A stretch of 18,757 bases of DNA, taken from assembly GCA_035384565.1 (NCBI GenBank), contig DAOOIT010000093.1:1-18757 (forward strand), read 5' to 3'. The DNA comes from Planctomycetota bacterium. Lineage in GTDB: Bacteria > Planctomycetota > PUPC01 > DSUN01. Made by a program: the position numbers and the translations under genes. Below the pieces are notes generated by a model. That model made no database searches. It was not told the origin of the DNA and was given only the letters and a program-made list of their open reading frames with translations. Positions 13,228-18,757 of this stretch are shown here, in pieces (position 1 is the first letter of the stretch; every line of letters begins with the position of its first letter).

Positions 13228-14469
13228 ATGGGAACTCCTGACGTCGTGGAGTGGCGAGGCGGCGGCGTGGCATGGACCGTGGAGGCGGCGCGCGCCGAAG
13301 TGCTGCTCCGTGAGCTGCTGCCCGCGGTTCCTGGGATCGGCGGGCAGCCGGGCGTGGAGCTTGTCAAGCGAAGCCTTCAGCGGGAGGTCCACCGGGTGCG
13401 CCTGAGCGATGGTGCGCTGGCGATTGTGAAGACGTACCGTCTTCGACGCTGGAAGGACAGGTTCAAGCGCCATCTGTTCGGCAGCAAGCCGCGCATCGAG
13501 TGGGGCATCTCGCGGCGCTTGGTGGCTCTGGGCGTGTCGGCCTCGCACGCCATTGCGGTGGGCGAGCCCGTGGGCCCTCCGGAAGAGGTTGAGGGGTATC
13601 TGGTCCTTGACGCCCAGGCCGACGCGGTAGTCCTCACGTCCTACCTCGCGCCGATCCTCGAGGCCCGCAACGAGCGCCCCGCCGAGCCCCTGGGCGAGCT
13701 GGTCCGCGACGTGGCGGTCTTCGTGCGGGGCCTGCACGACCAGGGCGTGAGCCACCTCGACCTGCACGCGGGCAACGTCCTCGTCCGCACGGCGCCGCCG
13801 CCGAGCGCCGAACGCTTCCTGATTGTGGACCTCCACAGGGTGCGCGTCGGGCGCGCGCCCAGCCCCAAGCGGCGGGCGACGGCCATCGCGCAACTGCTCC
13901 AGAGCTTCGGGGCCGAGATCGCGCGCGACCCGGGGCCCACCGTGTCGGCCTTTCTGGATGCCTACCTGGACGCCGGTGAGGCGCTGCCGGGCCGCCGGAT
14001 AACGCCGGCCCAGGTGGTCCGTGCCATGCGGAGCAGAGCGGCGCGGCGCCTGGCGAGCCGCGCTCGCCGCTGCCTGCGGGAGAGCACAGGGTACACGGTC
14101 GAGACCTTGTCGGGGTGGCGGATCTACCACCGGCGCGGGGTGTCGGCCGCCTCTTTGCTGGCGCTGTGGGAGCAGCACCGGCAGGCAGCCAGCGCGTCGC
14201 TCCCCGAGTGCGATGGCGTGGAGAGTCGCTTCCCCCAGGAGGAGGGCGGCAAGGTGCTCACGGTGCGCGGGTATCGGGCGCGCGGCTGGCTGGGGCGGGT
14301 GTTGCGGGGCCTCGTGCCGTGTGCGGCGGTGCGCGACTACGCGGCGGCGCATCGGGCCTGGCTCAGGCAGGGCACGGGGCCGGTGGCCGTGGCCGCCGCC
14401 GAGTGCCGGCAGGGGCCGGATCGAGGCAAGTCGTTTGCAGTCTTCGAGATAGAAGCCGACTCGCGCTAG
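13228..14469 (+). CDS. Kdo/WaaP-family (LPS core) kinase with truncated second kinase N-lobe
   Basis: The 413-aa protein resembles lipopolysaccharide kinases that phosphorylate Kdo or heptose in the LPS inner core at the cytoplasmic membrane. The first kinase domain has the ATP-binding Lys68 (AIVKTYR), the catalytic loop HLDLHAGN (Asp178, Asn183) and a metal-binding Asp201 in IVDLHR. It therefore looks catalytically complete. Residues 346-392 (VRGYRARGW to AVAAAE) align without gaps to residues 67-113, with 12 of 47 identical. They look like the N-lobe of a second kinase with Arg in place of the ATP-binding Lys. The protein stops before any second catalytic loop. The gene follows rbfA after 77 nt with no clear promoter or strong ribosome-binding site, so the start is uncertain. 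The downstream lptF/lptG pair supports an LPS role. Confidence 0.82.
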   Translation: MGTPDVVEWRGGGVAWTVEAARAEVLLRELLPAVPGIGGQPGVELVKRSLQREVHRVRLSDGALAIVKTYRLRRWKDRFKRHLFGSKPRIEWGISRRLVALGVSASHAIAVGEPVGPPEEVEGYLVLDAQADAVVLTSYLAPILEARNERPAEPLGELVRDVAVFVRGLHDQGVSHLDLHAGNVLVRTAPPPSAERFLIVDLHRVRVGRAPSPKRRATAIAQLLQSFGAEIARDPGPTVSAFLDAYLDAGEALPGRRITPAQVVRAMRSRAARRLASRARRCLRESTGYTVETLSGWRIYHRRGVSAASLLALWEQHRQAASASLPECDGVESRFPQEEGGKVLTVRGYRARGWLGRVLRGLVPCAAVRDYAAAHRAWLRQGTGPVAVAAAECRQGPDRGKSFAVFEIEADSR

Positions 14470-14526
14470 AGGGAGGCCGCTGGCGCTGCCGTGGGGAGTG
14501 GGCACCCGCCGCGGGGTAAGTGGCGC

Positions 14527-14555
14527 TTGGAAAGGCTTCGGTCATCTGGTATAAT
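14527..14555 (+). promoter_or_regulatory. Promoter of lptF-lptG
   Basis: TTGGAA (14527-14532) and a perfect TATAAT (14550-14555) are 17 nt apart. The predicted start is 14561-14563, where a GTG opens a frame continuous with lptF. This separates lptF-lptG from the nusA-infB-rbfA-kinase cluster. Confidence 0.75.
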
Positions 14556-14659
14556 CGGGCGTGTCTGCACTGGGCATGCGGCCTCCGGTGGTCGTAGACG
14601 GGCGCGCCGGCGGCTGGGCGACGCACCGCGGGCAATACTTATCAACGGGTCGGCGCGGC

Positions 14660-15865
14660 ATGCTGAGCATCATCCATCGGTATGTGCTCTGGGAGCTTGT
14701 GCGGAGCTTCATCATCAGCTTCGCCGCGCTGGTGGGCATGATGCTCCTGGGGGCGCTCTACCGTCCTCTGCGGTTGGGCGTGAGCCTCGAGGACTTGGCC
14801 AGCCTGATCCCCTACATGCTCCCGCATCTCTATGCCTGGGTGATCCCTGCGGCCGCCTTGTCGGCATGCGTGATGTCGTACGGGCGACTGTCGGCCGATA
14901 ACGAGATCACGGCGTTGTGCACGAGCGGTGTTCCGCTACGCTACATCTGCTACCCAGCCCTGGTGCTGGGGCTCGTGCTGACGAGTCTGGCGATGCCGCT
15001 GAACGATACGCTCGTGCCTCACTGCATGATCCTCAAGGACCGCGAGTTGCGGCGGATATTCTATCGGGAGCCGTTCCGCGTGTCTCTCCTGGGCCGTGAG
15101 ATCACCACAAGCATCGGCGGCAGTAAGATTTATGTTGAGGCTGTGGACGGCAATATCCTGCGGAACGTGGTGGTTATCGAGCCGAAGAAGGAGGAAGACA
15201 CATCGCGGGAGGACCGCAAGAAGAAGCGAGAGACCCCGTCACCTGCCGCCACAACCAAGGCGGGGACCGACGATGAGGCCAGCTCGGAGGTGAACGTCTA
15301 CCGGGCCGAACGGGCCCGCTACACCTTTGACAAGGATCGGCGCAAGATCCGCATCGTGCTCGAGCACGCGCAGGTTGTGATGGTGCTGCCGGGGCGGAGT
15401 GCGCGGCAATGGATTGAGATATCCGCTGACGAGCAGGTGAAGGAAATCGCGGTCGCCGACACTGAGGTGAGCTTCGAGAAGCGCGGGAACACGACCACAG
15501 CCCAACTTCTGGCGAGGGTGGCCGCCAGGCGCCTCGAGCTTGCCACGGGCCGAGGAGCCAAGAGGTCCCTGGAGCGCGAGATCGTCCACCTGCTCACCGA
15601 GGTGCGGCTGCGCGAGGCGCTGGCCTTTTCCGTGCTGGCGCTGTGCTTTGTGGGGGTGCCGATCGGCGTGTGGATGCGGCGGCAGAGTCGTCTGGCTTCG
15701 TTTGCTGTCGGCATCCTGGTCTTCATGCTGCTTTACGCGATGATCGTGGGGGGCGAAGGGCTGTCGCTCGAGCAGCGCCTGCCGCCATGGCTGGCGCTCT
15801 GGACCCCGGACGCGTTGATGGCGGGGCTGGGCTTGGCGCTGCTCATGCGCCTGTTCCGCCACTGA
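14660..15865 (+). CDS. lptF: LPS export permease, LptF/LptG (YjgP/YjgQ) family, first gene
   Basis: This 401-aa inner-membrane protein is probably one of two permease subunits of the LptB2FG machine that extracts LPS from the inner membrane. N-terminal membrane segments lie at about 12-33, 48-72 and 95-115. The family motif RLSADNEITALCTSGVPL is at 77-94, and APALVLGLV-like helix residues lead to PLNDTLVPH. A periplasmic beta domain follows. Three C-terminal membrane segments run from about 318 to 400. A Lys/Glu/Asp/Thr-rich insertion (about 174-212) interrupts the periplasmic domain. The ATG at 14660 matches the family's N-terminus (MLSIIHRYVLWELVRSF) but lacks a good Shine-Dalgarno. An in-frame GTG at 14561, at the predicted transcription start, would add 33 residues. 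It is co-transcribed with lptG 13 nt downstream; LptF versus LptG identity is not certain. Confidence 0.87.
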   Translation: MLSIIHRYVLWELVRSFIISFAALVGMMLLGALYRPLRLGVSLEDLASLIPYMLPHLYAWVIPAAALSACVMSYGRLSADNEITALCTSGVPLRYICYPALVLGLVLTSLAMPLNDTLVPHCMILKDRELRRIFYREPFRVSLLGREITTSIGGSKIYVEAVDGNILRNVVVIEPKKEEDTSREDRKKKRETPSPAATTKAGTDDEASSEVNVYRAERARYTFDKDRRKIRIVLEHAQVVMVLPGRSARQWIEISADEQVKEIAVADTEVSFEKRGNTTTAQLLARVAARRLELATGRGAKRSLEREIVHLLTEVRLREALAFSVLALCFVGVPIGVWMRRQSRLASFAVGILVFMLLYAMIVGGEGLSLEQRLPPWLALWTPDALMAGLGLALLMRLFRH

Positions 15866-15878
15866 GGGGAACCCGACC

Positions 15879-17282
15879 GTGCTGGGACGCCGCCTCGATC
15901 GCTACATCGGCCTGTTCTTCATCTGGCACTTCGTGCTCAGCCTTGTGGCCATCGTGCTCCTTTACGTGATCATTGACACGTTCGCGAAGCTCGAGAACTT
16001 CCTGGAGCAGGACACGATTCTGGCGTTCCTGCGCTGGATCATCGTCTACCACGCCTACCAGGTGCCGGCGCTTCTCACCCAGTTCTTCCCGCTGGTGACG
16101 CTGCTGGCGGGGGTGCTGGCGATCAGCCGGCTGGCGCGCTACAACGAGCTGAACGCGATCAAAGCGGTGGGAATCAGTCTGAACCGTGCCCTGGCTCCGG
16201 TGCTGCTGATCTCGCTGGCCATCGGGGGGCTGGCGGCGGCGAACCAGGAGCTTCTCGTGCCGCTCCTCGCCCCGGGAACCGTCGAGGTGAGGAGCGACGG
16301 CTCGAGGAAGGAGACCTACAAGGACCTCGCGTCGTATGACCGGGCCGCCAAGGCCACCATCTGGGTGCGCCAGCTTGCGTACTCGATGCCCGGCTTTGCG
16401 GTGACAGGGCTGGAGGCGCATCCCACAGGCACTCCGGCCTCCGGCCGGAAGCCGGATGCCCTTCGAATCCGCAATGCCACGGGCATCTGGGTCGAGCGCT
16501 CGATCTTCCTCACGGGCGGCGAGGCCCAAGACCCGCAGGGCGCTTGGAAGCCGTTCCAATACAAGAGCCTGACCACCAAGGAGAGCGCCACCACGTACCC
16601 CATGCCGCGGGAGCCGGAAGCCGGCGTCCCCGTGCGCCTTACGGGCGACCGCCTGGGCACCCCGGTGGCCATCAGCTTCAGCGCGTGGGAGCGCAAGGGC
16701 TCGCTGCGCCTGATGGTAGATGCGCAGCTCACGGCGCCATTGCGGGGCCAGGATGCGCAGGCGCCCATCGCCATTCAGGCCGCGCTCTGGCGCGACGAAC
16801 CCCGGGTGTGGCTCGGGCGGGCCAGAACCTATTACGTGACCGAGACGAAGCGCGACGAGATCGTGTACGACGGCGACCCGCTACCCTTTGCCGTGCCGCC
16901 CTCGGACCTCATCAAGAGCGAGGCGGACCCGACGCTCAAGAGCTTCCGGGAGCTGCTCACGTACCGCGACTCGCCGCCGGCTCTGCGGCAGAAGCTGCTA
17001 GTCATCCTGCACAGCCGCATTGCCTTCCCGTTCGCGAGCTTCGTGCTGCTCCTGGTGGCCATTCCGCTCCTCTTCCAGCAGGAGGGCGGCAAGAGCACGT
17101 GGGTGGGCATGGGGCTGGCCCTGCTGGTGAGCATGTGCTTCTACTTCGTCAACTACATTTCCCAGCTCTCGGGCCAGAGCCCGAACGGCCTCCTCGCCGG
17201 CCTGCCGGCGCTCGCGGCGTGGCTGCCCATCCTGCTGTTCGGCATGGTGGGCATCGCGCTCATGCGCACCATGGAGACCTGA
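15879..17282 (+). CDS. lptG: LPS export permease, LptF/LptG (YjgP/YjgQ) family, second gene
   Basis: The 467-aa inner-membrane protein is the likely partner of the preceding gene product in LPS transport. The start is a GTG (MLGRRLDRYIGLFFIWHF) with GAGGGG nine bases upstream, in a 13-nt gap. Membrane segments lie at about 11-33, 62-82 and 100-120, with the family motif RLARYNELNAIKAVGISL (about 86-103) and NQELLVP. A periplasmic domain of about 240 residues follows. Three C-terminal membrane segments start near IAFPFASFVLLLVAIPLLF. The protein is about 100 residues longer than E. coli LptG (360 aa), all in the periplasmic part. LptB, the ATPase, is not in the window. LptF/LptG assignment rests on gene order only. 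Confidence 0.88.
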   Translation: MLGRRLDRYIGLFFIWHFVLSLVAIVLLYVIIDTFAKLENFLEQDTILAFLRWIIVYHAYQVPALLTQFFPLVTLLAGVLAISRLARYNELNAIKAVGISLNRALAPVLLISLAIGGLAAANQELLVPLLAPGTVEVRSDGSRKETYKDLASYDRAAKATIWVRQLAYSMPGFAVTGLEAHPTGTPASGRKPDALRIRNATGIWVERSIFLTGGEAQDPQGAWKPFQYKSLTTKESATTYPMPREPEAGVPVRLTGDRLGTPVAISFSAWERKGSLRLMVDAQLTAPLRGQDAQAPIAIQAALWRDEPRVWLGRARTYYVTETKRDEIVYDGDPLPFAVPPSDLIKSEADPTLKSFRELLTYRDSPPALRQKLLVILHSRIAFPFASFVLLLVAIPLLFQQEGGKSTWVGMGLALLVSMCFYFVNYISQLSGQSPNGLLAGLPALAAWLPILLFGMVGIALMRTMET

Positions 17283-17331
17283 TCGCCGGCGGCTGGCACC
17301 CAGCGCGGCAAGGAGCGGGCGGGAGGGGCGG

Positions 17332-18567
17332 CTACCCCCACATGCGAATGGGCAGGTGCGCGTTCGGGCGCTTGCGGTCGGGCGGCAGCGTGACCTTGAA
17401 GAGGCCGACCGGCTGCGGGCCGCAGCAGTGGCCGAAGAACAGATCGCCGTTGTGGTCCACCGCGCCGCGCGAGACGTATTGCGCGAAGCCGTCGGGCCGC
17501 TCCAGCACCGCCACCTCCTCGCGTTCGAGCGTCGTGGGGTCGAGGCGCCAGACCACGCCCTCCTGGTCTTTGTGGCCCTCGGGCAGGGGGTTGTACACCT
17601 TGTCGCGCCAGCGGGCGGCGACGTAGTAGAGCATGCCGTCGGCGGCGAAGGTCAGGCCGCCGCAGTGGTCGAGGCCGGTAGAGTAGGGGATGGTGGTGTC
17701 GCGCTTCTGGGTCGCGGGGCCGAGATCGTCCACGCGGCCCCAGTCGCCCTCCTCGGGCCAGATGCGCATGAGCCAGGGGTTGGCGATCCAGGTGACGGCG
17801 TAGACCGCCTTGCCGTCGGGCGAGGCGCAGGCGTCGTAGAAGACGCTGTGCCAGCCGGTCTGGAACTCGGGGTTGTGAGGGAGCACGTAGGGGCTGGTCT
17901 CCATCCTGTCCTTCTCGGGGTCGTAGCGGATGAGGCGGCCGTAGTCGGAGGTGGTCCAGACGCGGTGCTTGCTGTCGAGGAAGAGGGCCTGGGCGTTGAC
18001 GGAGCCGATGCGGCCCAGGTCGCGCCGCTGCCGCCTCGCGATGTCGTAGACGAACAAGTGGTCGCGGGGGTAGCTCAGGGCGTACAGCAGGCCACGCTCC
18101 TCGTCGTGGGCGAGGCAGCGGCAGCCCTCTTTGGGGATGAGGGTGTCGGACCAGAGCACGGTGTCGGTCTTCGTGTCGAAGGCGAGCAGCGCCGCGCCGC
18201 GGAAGCACCTTTCCGGGTCGTTCCACGACATCCAGGGCGAGTAAGCGGGCCGGTCAATCGGCGGGCCGGACAGGTGGCTGGCCATGAACATCACGCCGTC
18301 GTGCATCGAGGGCGCGAAGCTGTAGTGAATCTTGCACTGCGTGGCGCGCCCGCTGTCGCGCGGGTCGTTGGCCATCACGTCCATATCGAACAGCGCGTCA
18401 ATGCTGTCGGTCTCCTCGTTGTAGCGCACGGGCTTCACGATGCCGCCGGGCAGGTGCTCGCAGCAGGCGGCGGCGTAGATGCGCCCGTCGGGGCCGACGG
18501 AGAGCGACCAGCAGGAATCGGACACCGGGTGGCAGGTGAACGGGTACCACTTCACTGGGTATGCCAT
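17332..18567 (-). CDS. Beta-propeller-like protein of unknown function
   Basis: The 411-aa product has repeated blade-like segments such as GPDGRIYAA, LLAFDTKTDTVLWSD, LFVYDIARRQRRDLG, RLIRYDPEKDRME, ASPDGKAVYAVTW and AADGMLYYVAARW, as in WD40/YVTN/SMP-30-like propellers. I cannot name the family. Vicinal cysteines occur at 35-36 (AACCEH) and 381-382 (GHCCGPQ), in what would be the first and last blades. The ATG at 18567 has GGGAG seven bases upstream and gives a product without a signal peptide. An upstream in-frame ATG at 18666 would add 33 residues resembling a signal peptide but overlaps a promoter-like stretch. The protein could therefore be cytoplasmic or exported. The gene is convergent with lptG, 49 nt apart. 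Confidence 0.75.
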   Translation of the reverse strand: MAYPVKWYPFTCHPVSDSCWSLSVGPDGRIYAAACCEHLPGGIVKPVRYNEETDSIDALFDMDVMANDPRDSGRATQCKIHYSFAPSMHDGVMFMASHLSGPPIDRPAYSPWMSWNDPERCFRGAALLAFDTKTDTVLWSDTLIPKEGCRCLAHDEERGLLYALSYPRDHLFVYDIARRQRRDLGRIGSVNAQALFLDSKHRVWTTSDYGRLIRYDPEKDRMETSPYVLPHNPEFQTGWHSVFYDACASPDGKAVYAVTWIANPWLMRIWPEEGDWGRVDDLGPATQKRDTTIPYSTGLDHCGGLTFAADGMLYYVAARWRDKVYNPLPEGHKDQEGVVWRLDPTTLEREEVAVLERPDGFAQYVSRGAVDHNGDLFFGHCCGPQPVGLFKVTLPPDRKRPNAHLPIRMWG

Positions 18568-18757
18568 CGCAGGTCTCCCAAGGAGGCAACTGGCGCCGAG
18601 TGGGCAGACGGTGAGAACGTACTGTAGGAAAAAAGCGGCGCGGATGCAACGGGGCTTGGGCGCCATGGGTGCGGGCCGGAATTGTGGGTGGCGGCGGGAG
18701 CCCCGAAGGAGCGAAATAGGATAGGAACAAGACCGCCCCGCGGCAGCCCTGACAGGG
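18568..18757. other. Upstream region of the propeller gene
   Basis: No gene is supported. On the minus strand TTGCAT and TACAGT, 17 nt apart around 18610-18640, form a weak promoter candidate matching three and four of six positions. A run of six A/T lies in the spacer. Confidence 0.3.

Noticed and set aside
13015..14505. Minus-strand 496-codon frame opposite rbfA and the kinase, and a similar plus-strand frame opposite the propeller gene (17356-18627)
   Set aside because: Same shadow-frame composition, no ribosome-binding site, no recognisable motif.
17292..17304. Terminator between the convergent lptG and propeller genes
   Set aside because: Only a 5-bp stem (GCTGG/CCAGC) with a 3-nt loop, no extension and no T-run on either strand.
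1..18757. CRISPR arrays, tRNA/rRNA genes, insertion sequences, prophage or integrase genes
   Set aside because: No regularly spaced direct repeats, cloverleaf-like or rRNA-like sequence, transposase or integrase motifs were seen on either strand.

Overview
The window is GC-rich, densely coding chromosomal DNA from a Gram-negative bacterium that makes lipopolysaccharide. LptF-like and LptG-like permeases, a Kdo/WaaP-type sugar kinase, a GspG-like pseudopilin and a large secreted leucine-rich-repeat protein fit a Planctomycetota/PVC-type or similar environmental lineage. That placement is an inference from gene content, not a phylogeny. Translation starts are often non-ATG: GTG for the pseudopilin, LRR, HsdS-like and LptG genes, and TTG for nusA and infB. 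Several promoters match the sigma-70 consensus.

Layout. 1-488 has no convincing gene, only a 10-bp-stem inverted repeat and a doubtful 38-codon frame. 489-1670 (minus) encodes a GspG-like pseudopilin with a long unrecognised C-terminal domain. It is preceded by about 390 nt of leader-like DNA with nested inverted repeats. 2357-3802 (minus) is gnd (6-phosphogluconate dehydrogenase), with its own promoter and a 14-bp hairpin just after the stop. 3945-6275 (minus) is a secreted LRR protein built from two copies of a unit of about 376 residues. A divergent promoter pair at 6350-6445 separates it from 6452-7183 (plus), an orphan HsdS-like specificity protein that appears to be translated from a leaderless mRNA.

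7306-8433 (plus) is an orphan MalK/UgpC-type sugar ABC-transporter ATPase with a consensus promoter, followed by a textbook intrinsic terminator. Next comes the core information-processing cluster nusA, infB, DUF503 (ylxP-like) and rbfA, then a WaaP-family kinase carrying a truncated second kinase N-lobe. The usual rimP, ylxR/ylxQ and truB neighbours are absent here. A new promoter at 14527-14555 drives the lptF-lptG pair. The window ends with a convergent gene for a beta-propeller-like protein of unknown function.

How the genes relate. nusA, infB and rbfA link transcription elongation/termination, translation initiation and 30S maturation. The terminator upstream of nusA has no obvious promoter behind it, so it may act as an attenuator. 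The kinase, LptF and LptG point to LPS core phosphorylation and LPS export. I found no CRISPR array, tRNA, rRNA, insertion sequence or prophage. The least explained items are the truncated tandem kinase, the orphan HsdS-like protein with its leaderless start, the duplicated LRR protein and the structured pseudopilin leader.
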